Shown: positions 1-9,152, counted from the first letter of the stretch. The stretch: 33,342 nucleotides of DNA from a bacterium (GCA_018335295.1 JAGXKI010000025.1:1-33342); one strand, 5' to 3'. Made by a program: numbers and translations. The notes: generated by a model not told the origin, from the letters alone.

Positions 1-440
1 CCCCCCAAAAATTGGGCGCCTACATAGAAGAAAAAGAAAAACACGAGGGTGAAGCTTCCGAAAATCCGGATCCATATTTCCATGCCGCTGTGTTTTTTGG
101 CGATGTAGTCCGCAAAAGTTTTGACCTCGAATTTCTCAGCTTCATCTCTCAACCGCCAGGCAATAGCTCCCCAAGCTGTGAGGATTCCCGCCGTACACCC
201 GATGGCGGTCCAGATACCGGTGAGGCCGGATGCAAAGGCAAACCCGGGCAGACCCAAAAGAGCCCATGAAGATTCTCCAGTGGCTCTCTCAGAGAGAGCG
301 GCGGCCCAGCCAGGAAGGTTTCGTCCGGCAATGGAGTAGTCAGAGTCTGTTTTGACTTTGCGACCTTGGTAGAGTCCCCATAACACCAGAAGAGAGAGGT
401 ATCCGATCATCACCAATAAGATTTGGGTCTGATGTTCCAT
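1..440 (-). CDS. Sodium:solute symporter (SSF family), 5' part only
   Basis: This is the N-terminal part (about 146 residues) of an inner-membrane sodium-coupled symporter. The reading frame stays open to the left window edge, so the C-terminal two thirds are missing. It starts at ATG 440 after a GGAAGGAGAG ribosome site. The first helix (residues about 7-25) is followed by a GRNLPGWAAALSERATGESS stretch, which matches the 'GRsLp-wa-alS--at--S' region of proline/solute symporters where sodium is bound. Glycine- and alanine-rich helices follow (GLPGFAFASGLTGIW), then a cytoplasmic RLRDEAEKFEVKTFADYI loop typical of PutP-like members. By family it probably imports proline, another amino acid or a similar small solute with Na+. 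The exact substrate cannot be told from this part. The peptidase neighbours favour an amino acid, but this is inference. Confidence 0.85.
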   Translation of the reverse strand, partial: MEHQTQILLVMIGYLSLLVLWGLYQGRKVKTDSDYSIAGRNLPGWAAALSERATGESSWALLGLPGFAFASGLTGIWTAIGCTAGILTAWGAIAWRLRDEAEKFEVKTFADYIAKKHSGMEIWIRIFGSFTLVFFFFFYVGAQFLG

Positions 441-482
441 GGTTCTCTCCTTCCCTGTTTTCTAGGATTGTTTTGGTTTTTG

Positions 483-512
483 CTTATACCACAGCCCTCT
501 TTTCAGGGTCAA
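483..512 (-). promoter_or_regulatory. Sigma-70-type promoter for the SSF symporter
   Basis: Read on the minus strand, TTGACC (512-507) is followed after 18 bases by TATAAG (488-483). The predicted transcript start lies near 475, leaving about a 35-base leader before ATG 440. The match to the consensus is strong (5/6 and 5/6). Confidence 0.6.
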
Positions 513-561
513 ATAAAGAACTTGATTTTCTCTTCTTCAGAGAGCTCTCAATTTTCAGCGC

Positions 562-3093
562 TTAATTCTTTGAATTTCCCGTTTTTTGTTCGTCCTTATT
601 AAGAAGTTCCATATTGACTTTTTGAGAATAATCACCGATCAAGTGTTTGCAGAAATAATCGGCTCTGATCCAGAACCAGTAGTCGGACATATCCCCGAAA
701 TGATGGCGCTGTCCAGGAAAAAGAAAGAAATCGAAGCGCTTATTGGCTTTGATCAGGGCATTGGCCATCCGAATGGTATTGGCAGGATGCACATTATTGT
801 CAATGTTTCCGGTGACCAGAAGGAGGTGTCCTTTTAAATTTTCGGCGATCTCTGAGTTTTTCTCTATGCTGTATTCAAAATGGATATTCCCTTCTTCGTC
901 TTTGACTTCTTTCACTCCATGATGCTTTTCGCTCCACCAGTTGTTGTAGATGTTGTTTTCATGGTTTCCTGAAGAAGAAACCGCTACCTTGAAGAAATCG
1001 GGATACACCAGCATGGCGGCTGTGGACATGAATCCTCCACCAGAGTGACCGTAAATTCCCACCTTATCGATGTCGATGTAGGGATGACGGGCAGCCAGTT
1101 GCTCGATCACAGCCTTTTTGTCTGCCAAGCCGTAATCTCTCAGATCTCCATATCCGTAGTTGTGATACCATTTGGAACGGTCCGGATGTCCGCCGCGGTT
1201 ACCCACAGCGATTACGATAAATCCGAGTTGAGCTAGAGCAGTGTTTCCCCTTCGGAGAGAAAAAGATTTAGGGACACTTTCAGTCTGAGGGCCGGGATAA
1301 ACATAAGCAATGATAGGATATTTTTTGGTTTTGTCAAAATCAAAGGGTTTGTACATTACTCCATTCAGGTCTGTTGCTCCATCATCCGCTTTGACCTTAA
1401 AAGTTTCAGGAAATTTATACCCCTTTTCTTGAAGTAGAGAGAGGTCAGTGGTCTCCAGTTCCCTTAGTTTTTCTCCTTTGTTATTCCGCAGCACCGATTG
1501 GGGGGTGGTATCCACCCGGGAATAATTATCGATAAAAAAAGTGTTGGCGTCGTTCATGGAAACCCGGTGGTTGAAGTTTCCGGGGTTGAGAAGTTTGAGC
1601 CCCGAACCATCCAAATTGATTCGGTAGAGATGCATGTAGTAGGGGTCTTGGCCTTCTTTCCGTCCGCAGGCTTCGAAATACAGGGTGCGGTTTTTTTCGT
1701 CAATTCCTTCGATATTATCACAATGAAAAGCTCCGGAAGTTATCTGATTTTTGAGGTTGCCGTTTTTATCGTAGAGATAGAAATGAGCCCATCCGTCTCT
1801 TTCCGACCAGTGGATGAGTTCCTCGCCGTTGTCGACCAGTCTCAAAGGCCGGGATTCCACATAGGTGTTCATCCTTTCTTCAATCAAGACTTTCACTTCT
1901 CCAGTCTTTGCATCTGCCACGCAAATATCCATACGGTGAAGGTCCCGGGAGGTACGGGAAAAGTACAGTTTATCTGAGGTTTCAGAAAGCCAAAGGCGGG
2001 GTCTGTGTTTGTCGTCACGTTTTTTGGCCAAACGGGGAGCCGTGAATATATCCACATACTGATCTTTGAACCGGTCGGCTTTGACTTTGATCTTTTTTTC
2101 ATTTTCCAGGTTGAATATCAAGATTTCTCTTTGAGGGACATGTTTTTCTCCGGGCATAGAGTATTTATAGGTCTCCAGAGCCGGTCGAGGATCAGCTAGG
2201 GAATGGATAACCCAAAGTTCTTTGACCTTCCGGGAGTCACTGCGGACCATGGCGAATTTTTTGGAATCTTGGGACCAGATGATGCGCACAGGCTTCCGTT
2301 CATCTTTGTGTTTTTCTCTCCATCGGTCTGTTTTGCCCCTTTCTCTTTCGGCATAGCTGTAATATTTGACTCCGTCTGTGGTCAGTTGATGCTCCTCCAC
2401 CTCGGCCTCTTCATCCTCGAGAACCTTCTCATAATTTTCCTTATCCATCCAGAAAAGGTTGTGGTTTCGTGCAAACACCACCATTTCTTCATCAGGAGAA
2501 ATAGAAGCCCATTCAGGTTTTTCGGGAGGCTTTTCGTAGTCCTCCAGCAGCTTGAGTTCTTGAGTAGCTAGGTTGTATTCGAAGGTGAAAATTTTCTTTT
2601 TGGTCTTTTTTTCTTCTTTCTCTTTTTCTTCTTTTTTTTGTTCTTTTTCTTTCTTTTTTTCTTCTTCTTTTTTGACTTCTTCTTCCTGGGAACTTTCCAC
2701 TTCAAACCGGAGGGCTTTATCTTTTTTGACAAACTTCAGGTTTTTAATGGGGAGGTGTTTGGCATCATAGGGATCTTTGGTCAGTTCAGTAAGCCGGGAG
2801 GCCATTTTGACGTTGTCAAAAAGAGGTCTCTTGGTGTTTTTGGCAGGATTGACCAGGTAGTAGCCTTCTCCTTCACTGGTTTCATATTTGTACCAGAATC
2901 CATCTCTGTATTTGAGCCAGTGGGCATCCACATAGGTATCAAAGACCATGTCTTCCATCTTGTCGGGTGAAAACCGGGAGGCCAACTCGTAATTGGCTTT
3001 TTTGACGGGCTCGTTATCTGCAAAAACCGGAGAAAAACAGAAACAAAGACATAAAAATAACACTGAAAAAAACCGAACATATTTTCTTTTCAA
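562..3093 (-). CDS. Exported S9 family prolyl-oligopeptidase / dipeptidyl-peptidase IV-like protease
   Basis: Serine peptidase of clan SC (family S9), expected to cleave short peptides, often after proline, outside the cytoplasm. I chose the TTG at 3093 because AAGGAGG (3107-3101) sits seven bases upstream; the longer ATG frame has no comparable site. This gives 843 residues with a signal peptide (KRKYVRFFSVLFLCLCFCFSPVFA). The N-terminal two thirds should be the DPP-IV beta-propeller (for example KKFAMVRSD, LWLSETSDKLYFSR and DGWAHFYLYDKNG blades). The C-terminal alpha/beta-hydrolase has the nucleophile elbow GHSGGG with Ser684, a candidate acid Asp765 in GNIDNNVHP, and His797 or His798 in GQRHHFGD. 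So the triad looks complete. An unusual tract of almost only Lys and Glu lies at residues about 135-167. It is downstream of the BNR protein gene on the same strand but separated by a repeat-containing spacer, so co-transcription is uncertain. Confidence 0.92.
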   Translation of the reverse strand: MKRKYVRFFSVLFLCLCFCFSPVFADNEPVKKANYELASRFSPDKMEDMVFDTYVDAHWLKYRDGFWYKYETSEGEGYYLVNPAKNTKRPLFDNVKMASRLTELTKDPYDAKHLPIKNLKFVKKDKALRFEVESSQEEEVKKEEEKKKEKEQKKEEKEKEEKKTKKKIFTFEYNLATQELKLLEDYEKPPEKPEWASISPDEEMVVFARNHNLFWMDKENYEKVLEDEEAEVEEHQLTTDGVKYYSYAERERGKTDRWREKHKDERKPVRIIWSQDSKKFAMVRSDSRKVKELWVIHSLADPRPALETYKYSMPGEKHVPQREILIFNLENEKKIKVKADRFKDQYVDIFTAPRLAKKRDDKHRPRLWLSETSDKLYFSRTSRDLHRMDICVADAKTGEVKVLIEERMNTYVESRPLRLVDNGEELIHWSERDGWAHFYLYDKNGNLKNQITSGAFHCDNIEGIDEKNRTLYFEACGRKEGQDPYYMHLYRINLDGSGLKLLNPGNFNHRVSMNDANTFFIDNYSRVDTTPQSVLRNNKGEKLRELETTDLSLLQEKGYKFPETFKVKADDGATDLNGVMYKPFDFDKTKKYPIIAYVYPGPQTESVPKSFSLRRGNTALAQLGFIVIAVGNRGGHPDRSKWYHNYGYGDLRDYGLADKKAVIEQLAARHPYIDIDKVGIYGHSGGGFMSTAAMLVYPDFFKVAVSSSGNHENNIYNNWWSEKHHGVKEVKDEEGNIHFEYSIEKNSEIAENLKGHLLLVTGNIDNNVHPANTIRMANALIKANKRFDFFLFPGQRHHFGDMSDYWFWIRADYFCKHLIGDYSQKVNMELLNKDEQKTGNSKN

Positions 3094-3452
3094 TGTCCAA
3101 CCTCCTTTTTTAATTTTTGGGGATTTTCCCATAATAAAATTTCCCCTTATCATTGATTTCCCTTGGGCCGACAAACAAATGCCGGCTGGAGATTTCCTAT
3201 TTTAGAAATTTATTAGTTCGAAAATAGACATTAGAACCTCTTTGTCATTCCGGGCTTGACCCGGAATCCAGTAAAGTAAATCGTTGATTCCCGCCTCCGC
3301 GGGAAGGACAAGAAAGAAGCGGAAATGAAATAAAGTGCTGATTTCCGTGATAAACCAATAATCTAATCCGTTACTTAAACCATTTCCCCGAATCATTTTC
3401 GTTCGTAGTGATTGTGAGATTGCCATAAGCAATTGATTCCAAAGTTGTGTTT
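3094..3452. other. Non-coding spacer with dispersed palindromic repeat
   Basis: These 359 bases lie between two minus-strand genes. They hold the AAGGAGG ribosome site of the S9 peptidase gene, an imperfect inverted repeat of GGGGATTTT / AAAATTTCCCC at 3119-3146 in its leader, and the dispersed repeat at 3216-3309. A 76-codon frame across the repeat has no family features and I do not count it as a gene. I see no clear promoter for the S9 gene here. Confidence 0.6.
3216..3309. repeat. REPIN/MITE-like dispersed repeat, copy 1
   Basis: The core is TTCCGGG-CTTGA-CCCGGAA (a perfect 7-bp-arm hairpin, 3248-3266). It is followed by a second hairpin TTCCCGC-CTCC-GCGGGAA (3288-3305). The outer ends GTCATTCC (3244) and GGAAGGAC (ending 3309) are inverted copies of each other, giving the two-palindromes-facing-each-other layout of REPIN elements. 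Left of the core the similarity to the second copy (9391-9479) extends through CCTCTTTGTC to about 3216. The sequence ATTTCCGTGATA just to the right (about 3345) reappears inverted to the left of copy 2. Calling it a REPIN is by structure; no RAYT transposase is in the window. Confidence 0.65.
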
Positions 3453-6400
3453 TTAAGGACTCATATTTTCCACTTCCTGGAGAATGGGCTTCAATAGGGA
3501 TATGATTTCAGAAAGTTTGGAATTGAGTTCCCGGTGGCGTTTGTAGGCGTCCTGACCCGGCTTTTGGTCGGCATCGTTCAGCATGGAGTAAAGATATTCA
3601 ATCTGATCGATGAGTTTGGGTTGGGGATAACGGATATCTTCCCGAGTCACCAATTTTTTCTTTATCTGGAGGAGTTTTTCCTCAAGCTCCAGAGCTTGTT
3701 TATCTTTAGCTTTTTTTTGCAGGTATTCCTGAGCCAGATGAGCCCGGGCTGCTTTGATTTTCTGAGCGGCCATGCGAGCTGAGCTGAGAGTATCCCTGAT
3801 TTGAAGATTGAGCTTTTCCTGTTCCACAAGATGAGAAGGGGTCACACCGTCTTTGCGAACCCGGGGATCCATCAGGACCTCAAATTCTCGGGTTTGACTC
3901 CAGTTGTCGATAGTAAGTTTGACCTGGTAAGTTCCGGGGGCCACCATTGGACCTCCTCGGGACCATCTCCAGCTTCTTTCCTGAGACTGAGGGCGCCAGG
4001 CTCCGGTATGGTTGAGTCCCCAGATGAAGCGGTGGGCGCCCTTTTTTTTGGAGAGAGCCGGTTCCCCCTTTTGTTCCAGATGAAGTTCAGAAACATCCCA
4101 GGTTTGGGGAGCTTTGATTTTCTTGGAGGCGGGCTGAGATTCAGGTTCTGATTCGGTTTCCTCCTTTTCCGGTCTGGCTTTTTTGCCTACAAAGGTCCGG
4201 AGAAGATTTCCTTTTTCATCCCGAATCTCCAGTTTGATTTCACCGGAAAGGTCTTCCGAAAGGAAGTAATCAACCATGCCGCCTGCGGGTCTGTACTCTG
4301 GAGAGGCTGGAGAACGGCGCCATGACCGGTAGCGCATCCGGTAAGCGTTTTTGGGTTGGAACAGATGATAAGGAGAGGAAGCAACTTGTTCATCCAGCTG
4401 ATAAAGAGGAGTGAGGTTGTCCAGTATCCAGAAGGACCGACCCATTGTCGAAAGCACCAAATCTTTATGATGAATCTTTATATCTGTAACTGGAGTGGCC
4501 GGCATATTGAGCTGGAAGGACTGCCAATGTTGACCGTCATCAAAAGAGATATACATGCCAAATTCGGTTCCTGCATACAAAAGCCCTTCCTGATTGGGGT
4601 CTTCCCGGACCACCCGGGTGGGGTAATCAATGGGAATCCCGTTTTCGCCGGTAGTCAATCGAGTCCAGGACTGACCATAATCCTCGGTTTTGTATATATA
4701 AGGTTCCCAGTCATCCAATAAGTATCGGTAAACCGCGATATAGGCTTTTCCGGGTTTATGAGGAGAGGCTTCGATGGTTTCAACTCGGCCTCCTGGAGGC
4801 AGGCTGGGAGGAGTGACTTCTTTCCAGGTTTCCCCGACGTCTCGGGTCACATGAACCGGGCCGTCGTTGGCTCCGACCCAGATCACTCCTTTTTCTAGAG
4901 GGGATTCCTGAACCGCATAGATGGTGCTGTAGAATTCCTCACCGGTGATATCCCGGGTGATAGGAGTTCCCGAGATCACCTGTTTGGAAGGCTCGAAAGC
5001 GGTGAGGTCGGGTGAGATCCTCTCCCAGGTCACTCCCTCGTTAGTGGTCCGGTGGAGGTACTGGGAAGCATGGTAGATGACATTGGGGTCGTGAGGAGAG
5101 ACATGGATGGGAGAAACCCTCTGGAAGCGGTACTTGAGGTCTTTGGGATTGTGGCCGTACATGTACTGGGCTCCCACATAGTACTGCATCTCTTGACCTG
5201 TTTTTTTATTGTAGCGTCCGAACCGTCCCTTACAGTTGGCGTAAACGATATCCGGATTTCCCGGTTTGGGAACCGCCGGACCGGTTTCACATCCTCCGAT
5301 GGAAAGCCAGTATCCGGGAGCTCCTGTTGGAGATGGATAGGGAGGAAGGCTGGGGACAGCGATGGTGCTGTTATCCTGCTGGCCGGCGTAAAGCCAATAA
5401 GGAAATTGATCGTCTACATGAACTTGGTAGAGTTCTGCGGTGGGCTGGTTGCGTTGGGTGGACCAGGTTTTGCCTCCATCCAGAGTGACGTTGGCTCCTC
5501 CGTCGTTGGATTGAATAAATATATCCGGGTTGTGGGGATTGATCCACATATCGTGATTGTCTCCGTGAGGAGTGGAGTATCTCTTCCAAGTTTTGCCTCC
5601 ATCTGTAGATTTGTAAAAGCGGGTGGAATTGACGTAGACGATATCCGCATCCGTGGGATCGGCGTCAATGTTGGTATAGTAAAAAGGACGGTCCAGAAGT
5701 TCTTCCTTGGTGGAGACCAGACGGAAAGTGGCCCCCCGGTCATTCGAGCGGTAAACGCCCCCTTTACCTGGGGGAGCTTCCATCAGGACATAAACCCGAT
5801 TGGGGTCTGCGGGAGAGACCGCCAAGTCGCTTTTTCCTACCAGTCCTTCCGGAAGACCGTTGGTGAGCTGGAACCAGGTGTTTCCTCCGTCTGAGGATTT
5901 GAATACTCCTCCTTCTTTTCCTCCACTGATGATGGTCCATGGTTTGCGTTCGCCGCGCCACATGCAGGCATAGATTTCTTCAGGATTGTCCGGAGTGAAT
6001 TCCACATCAATCCCCCCTGTCTTTTCAGAAATAAACAGGACTTTTTCCCAAGTTTTGCCTCCGTCCTGAGTGCGGAAGATTCCCCTCATAGGATTGGGGC
6101 CAAAGGCGTGTCCGAGGGCAGACACAAAGACAATATCGGGGTTTTGAGGATGAATCTCTACCGCCCCGATTTGTCCGGCCTGGCGGAGCCCTATAAACTT
6201 CCAGGTTTTGCCTCCATCCGAAGATTTATACACTCCCCGGCCGGTGATGACATTGCTGCGGATTCCATCCGATCCCGTTCCCACATAAATAATATCGGGA
6301 TTCGACCGAGCGACACGGATGGCTCCGATGGACCCGGTTTCCAGATAACCGTCCGAAATGTTCTTCCAATTCTTCCCGTTATCGGTGGTTTTCCAGATAC

Positions 6401-6635
6401 CTCCGCCAGTGCTACCCATGTAGAATGTGGAAGGTTGAGAGGGAACTCCGGCCACTGCGGTGACTCGTCCCCCTCGAGATGGGCCCACACACCGGTATTT
6501 GAGACCTTTGAAAAACCGGGGAGAGAAAAAGAAATTCTCTTTTTTTTCTTGAGGCGGTTTTTCCAAAGAAAGGCCTACCGAAATAAGAACAAAAATTAAA
6601 ATGAGAGATAAAGAAAAAGATACACTTTTTTTCAT
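3453..6635 (-). CDS. Exported sortilin/VPS10-like BNR-repeat protein (glycosyl-hydrolase-like beta-propeller)
   Basis: Large exported protein of 1060 residues. The start at ATG 6635 was chosen because AGAGG lies about eight bases upstream and a signal peptide follows directly (KKSVSFSLSLILIFVLISVGLS). The longer ATG at 6689 adds a non-signal leader. The first about 700 residues carry about eleven BNR/Asp-box units (SSDGGKTW, TQDGGKTW, SSDGGNTW, STDGGKTW, TLDGGKTW, TRDVGETW, TEDYGQSW and others), spaced as in the two stacked beta-propellers of the VPS10/sortilin-like family (WD40/YVTN/BNR-repeat proteins). The last about 300 residues hold an Ig-like segment (APGTYQVKLTIDN) and a helical coiled-coil-like tail (QKIKAARAHLAQEYLQKKAKDKQ). 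Such proteins are common in Acidobacteria and Bacteroidetes and are often annotated as glycosyl hydrolases, but no catalytic residues can be assigned. Being beside peptidases suggests a binding or scaffold role, which is inference. Confidence 0.85.
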   Translation of the reverse strand: MKKSVSFSLSLILIFVLISVGLSLEKPPQEKKENFFFSPRFFKGLKYRCVGPSRGGRVTAVAGVPSQPSTFYMGSTGGGIWKTTDNGKNWKNISDGYLETGSIGAIRVARSNPDIIYVGTGSDGIRSNVITGRGVYKSSDGGKTWKFIGLRQAGQIGAVEIHPQNPDIVFVSALGHAFGPNPMRGIFRTQDGGKTWEKVLFISEKTGGIDVEFTPDNPEEIYACMWRGERKPWTIISGGKEGGVFKSSDGGNTWFQLTNGLPEGLVGKSDLAVSPADPNRVYVLMEAPPGKGGVYRSNDRGATFRLVSTKEELLDRPFYYTNIDADPTDADIVYVNSTRFYKSTDGGKTWKRYSTPHGDNHDMWINPHNPDIFIQSNDGGANVTLDGGKTWSTQRNQPTAELYQVHVDDQFPYWLYAGQQDNSTIAVPSLPPYPSPTGAPGYWLSIGGCETGPAVPKPGNPDIVYANCKGRFGRYNKKTGQEMQYYVGAQYMYGHNPKDLKYRFQRVSPIHVSPHDPNVIYHASQYLHRTTNEGVTWERISPDLTAFEPSKQVISGTPITRDITGEEFYSTIYAVQESPLEKGVIWVGANDGPVHVTRDVGETWKEVTPPSLPPGGRVETIEASPHKPGKAYIAVYRYLLDDWEPYIYKTEDYGQSWTRLTTGENGIPIDYPTRVVREDPNQEGLLYAGTEFGMYISFDDGQHWQSFQLNMPATPVTDIKIHHKDLVLSTMGRSFWILDNLTPLYQLDEQVASSPYHLFQPKNAYRMRYRSWRRSPASPEYRPAGGMVDYFLSEDLSGEIKLEIRDEKGNLLRTFVGKKARPEKEETESEPESQPASKKIKAPQTWDVSELHLEQKGEPALSKKKGAHRFIWGLNHTGAWRPQSQERSWRWSRGGPMVAPGTYQVKLTIDNWSQTREFEVLMDPRVRKDGVTPSHLVEQEKLNLQIRDTLSSARMAAQKIKAARAHLAQEYLQKKAKDKQALELEEKLLQIKKKLVTREDIRYPQPKLIDQIEYLYSMLNDADQKPGQDAYKRHRELNSKLSEIISLLKPILQEVENMSP

Positions 6636-6709
6636 GATTGAACCTCTTTCATAAGGAAGGAATTTAAAAAGTTGTAGAAGGAATCTCATACTTTGCTTTA
6701 AGACAGGAT

Positions 6710-6738
6710 ATATTAAATATTCTCGCCAAAAATTACAA
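6710..6738 (-). promoter_or_regulatory. Possible promoter for the BNR-repeat protein gene
   Basis: On the minus strand TTGTAA (6738-6733) and TAATAT (6715-6710) are 17 bases apart, each 4/6 to consensus. The leader to ATG 6635 would be about 70 bases. The region is AT-rich, so chance matches are easy. Confidence 0.35.
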
Positions 6739-6758
6739 GAAAAAAATAAATCAGAGAT

Positions 6759-6785
6759 TTGATTTTTCGTTTTTATCCGTATAAT
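6759..6785 (+). promoter_or_regulatory. Possible promoter for the M28 peptidase gene
   Basis: TATAAT (6780-6785) is a perfect -10 box. TTGATT (6759-6764) is a 4/6 -35 box with a short spacer of 15 bases. The transcript would start about 30 bases before ATG 6822. It is back to back with the candidate promoter of the BNR gene. Confidence 0.4.
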
Positions 6786-6821
6786 AATGGTAACTTCAGA
6801 ATCAATATAAGGAGGACTTGT

Positions 6822-9152
6822 ATGAAACGGAATATTGTCTTTATTCTCGCTTTATTTCTTATTGTTTCACCTGCTCTCACCAAAGACGGAGAGATTGAGT
6901 TTGATGCACAGAGTGCCTGGGGTTATATAAAGGACTTAGCGGCCGATTCTATGTTAGGCCGGGAAAGTGGACAGCCCGGAGGCGTGATGGGAGAAGAATA
7001 CATTGCTTCCAAGTTTCGGGAATGGAGACTGGAACCGGCTGGGGAGAAGGGAACCTTTTTTCAGAAATTCACTATTGAGCACCGTCATGTGGAAGAAGGA
7101 GTGACTATGGAAATCGATACGCCGCAGGAAAGGAGGGAATTCTATTATGGAGAAGATTGGCGGGTCCAAAGATACAGCGGTACCGGACATTTCACAGCCG
7201 AAATCGTTTTTGTGGGCTATGGAATTCATGCACCAGAGAAGGGTTACGATGATTATGCGGATGTGGATGTTCAGGGTAAAGTGGTTCTTTTGGGTTCGGG
7301 TATCCCACAGAAAATGGAATCCAAACTGGGCAAAAAAGCGGAAATGTCAAAACGAATAGAGACCGCCCAAAAACAGGGAGCTCGCGGAGTTGTTGTGTTT
7401 CAGTCATCATCGGATAGAAGCCGGTATTTTCGTGTGAGAGTTAAAAAAGAGATTTATGATCCGGATTTTGTCATACTTTCAGCTAAAGAGAATGTGGTTG
7501 ATTTTATCTTTAAGAACCTAAAAACCGAAACCCGGCAGTTGTTCCGGAAAATCAGAGAGGAAAACAAGACTGTGTCTTTTAAAACCGGAGAAAAAGCCTA
7601 TATTTCTGTGGATGCGATTTTCGATGAGAAAAGACCCACCCGAAACGTTTTGGCTAAAATAACTGGAACAGACCCGGAGTTGAAAGATGAGTACGTGATT
7701 ATTGGCGGTCATATGGACCATCTAGGAGTGACCCCTTTGGGCGACATTATGAATGGTGCCAATGACAATGCTTCCGGGACCGCGGTGGCTATGGAAATTG
7801 CCCGAATCATGAAACTCAACGATGCCCAACCCAAGAGAACGGTCATTTTTGCCCTCTGGGCCGCAGAAGAGCAGGGTCTTTTAGGATCCCGACATTATGC
7901 AGAAAATCCTCTCTTTCCTCTGGATAAAACCGTGGCCTACATCAATATGGATATGGTCGGCCATGGAACCGGGAAAGTCCCTTTTATGGGAGTCTACTAT
8001 GGTCCTCAGATTTGGGAGGTTCTCCAGAAGAAGGTTCCCGAAGATATTCTTTCTTATGTGAAACCGGAGCGGGGAGGACCGGGTGGTTCTGATCACACAC
8101 CATTTTTGATGGAAGGGGTGCCCGGTTACTTTATCATCACAGAAGGAGCCATAAAATACCACCACCCCCGGGATGATAGTGATTTGATAAACCCAGATAT
8201 GTTGAAAAAGACCGGAGATTTTGTGCATCATGCCGTCAAGATTCTGGCCAATGAAGAGGGAAATTTCTTTCCTCCGATGAGACAGGAAACGTTCTACTTG
8301 AAATACCAGCAGTTGATCAATCACAAATTGTCTCCGCTTGAGGGAGTGATCGCTGGACACAAAGATGTGGAGAGTCCCTGTGTGGATTTGCAGCTTTCTT
8401 ATATTGAGGAACCGGAAGGACTTAGCGGAGATGAGTTGAGAGTGGAACTCATCAAAAAATTCCTTTCGGGATTGAAGAAAATCAAAAAGGCCAAAGGTCT
8501 ATCTTATTATAAAGATAACCGGACTCTTTCCAGTACGAGTCGAAAAGGCCAGACTACGGTTTTGACCGGAATCCGAGGTCTTCATTCCCTAAAGAATTAT
8601 CCCCAGTGGGGGAAAGTGATGGCTGAGCAGGGAATCAAATTCGCCCTGGGTGAAGATCCCAGCTTTCTTTTCAACGGAAACGCTTTGAGTGAAGAAGGAA
8701 AAAAGACTTTTGAAACTTTAAACACCTCCGGACTTCTTCTGGCATTCCAAAATTTGGATGAAGAGAAGGCCCGGATTCTTCTGGAAAATGCCCAAAAGCC
8801 TATCCTTCTTCTCCAAAGTGAGGTTCCTTCCCAGGATATTCTGAAGTTGATCAAGAAAAAGCAATCCGCTCTGGGTTTTATCCTTTCCCAGGATAAAAAA
8901 CCTTCTTCCTATTTTAAAAAGTTGGAGAAGGCCAAGGAAGTTCTAGAGACTGATCATCTGATGATGGTCAATGAGTATTGTTTATGGAAAAAAGAAGGAA
9001 AAGACCACATGAAAAAGGTAATTTCTCACATGGTAGAAGCCGATTATGAACGCTCTGAAATGAGAGATCTTTTCTCTTCCACATTCCTCAATTTGCTGCA
9101 AAAACTGGAAAGTGAAGAAAATTCCTCAAGCCCATTCAGACATCCTTTTTAA
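6822..9152 (+). CDS. Exported M28 family zinc aminopeptidase with PA domain and M19-like C-terminal region
   Basis: Zinc metallopeptidase of family M28, expected to remove N-terminal amino acids from peptides outside the cytoplasm. The start at ATG 6822 has a perfect AAGGAGG (6809-6815) six bases upstream and leads into a signal peptide (KRNIVFILALFLIVSPALT); the product is 776 residues. A protease-associated (PA) insert lies at about 125-235. The di-zinc site is complete: His297 in GGHMDHLG, Asp315 in GANDNASG, Glu349/Glu350 in WAAEEQG, Asp377 in INMDMVG and His425 in GGSDHT. After the M28 domain ends (about 475), some 300 extra residues follow. Part of this (about 585-670) resembles membrane dipeptidase M19: GIRGLHSL, then EQGIKFALG, then LSEEGKKTFETLNTSGLLL, then QKPILLLQSE. 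The M19 metal ligands are replaced. The M28 call is firm; the C-terminal call is by eye. Confidence 0.93.
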   Translation: MKRNIVFILALFLIVSPALTKDGEIEFDAQSAWGYIKDLAADSMLGRESGQPGGVMGEEYIASKFREWRLEPAGEKGTFFQKFTIEHRHVEEGVTMEIDTPQERREFYYGEDWRVQRYSGTGHFTAEIVFVGYGIHAPEKGYDDYADVDVQGKVVLLGSGIPQKMESKLGKKAEMSKRIETAQKQGARGVVVFQSSSDRSRYFRVRVKKEIYDPDFVILSAKENVVDFIFKNLKTETRQLFRKIREENKTVSFKTGEKAYISVDAIFDEKRPTRNVLAKITGTDPELKDEYVIIGGHMDHLGVTPLGDIMNGANDNASGTAVAMEIARIMKLNDAQPKRTVIFALWAAEEQGLLGSRHYAENPLFPLDKTVAYINMDMVGHGTGKVPFMGVYYGPQIWEVLQKKVPEDILSYVKPERGGPGGSDHTPFLMEGVPGYFIITEGAIKYHHPRDDSDLINPDMLKKTGDFVHHAVKILANEEGNFFPPMRQETFYLKYQQLINHKLSPLEGVIAGHKDVESPCVDLQLSYIEEPEGLSGDELRVELIKKFLSGLKKIKKAKGLSYYKDNRTLSSTSRKGQTTVLTGIRGLHSLKNYPQWGKVMAEQGIKFALGEDPSFLFNGNALSEEGKKTFETLNTSGLLLAFQNLDEEKARILLENAQKPILLLQSEVPSQDILKLIKKKQSALGFILSQDKKPSSYFKKLEKAKEVLETDHLMMVNEYCLWKKEGKDHMKKVISHMVEADYERSEMRDLFSSTFLNLLQKLESEENSSSPFRHPF

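Noticed and set aside
540-549. 10-bp palindrome GAGAGCTCTC between S9 stop and SSF promoter
   Set aside because: Too short and without T-run to call a terminator or operator.
2593-2691. Simple-sequence tract as a possible tandem repeat array
   Set aside because: The DNA is AAG/GAA-rich but has no fixed unit; it is best explained as a charged coding tract in the S9 peptidase.
3202-3432. 76-codon minus-strand frame between the S9 and BNR genes
   Set aside because: It lies over the REPIN-like repeat and has no family features or ribosome site.
5052-5894. 280-codon plus-strand frame opposite the BNR protein gene
   Set aside because: It is an antisense shadow of the repeat-rich BNR coding sequence; its composition follows the opposite strand and no domain is visible.
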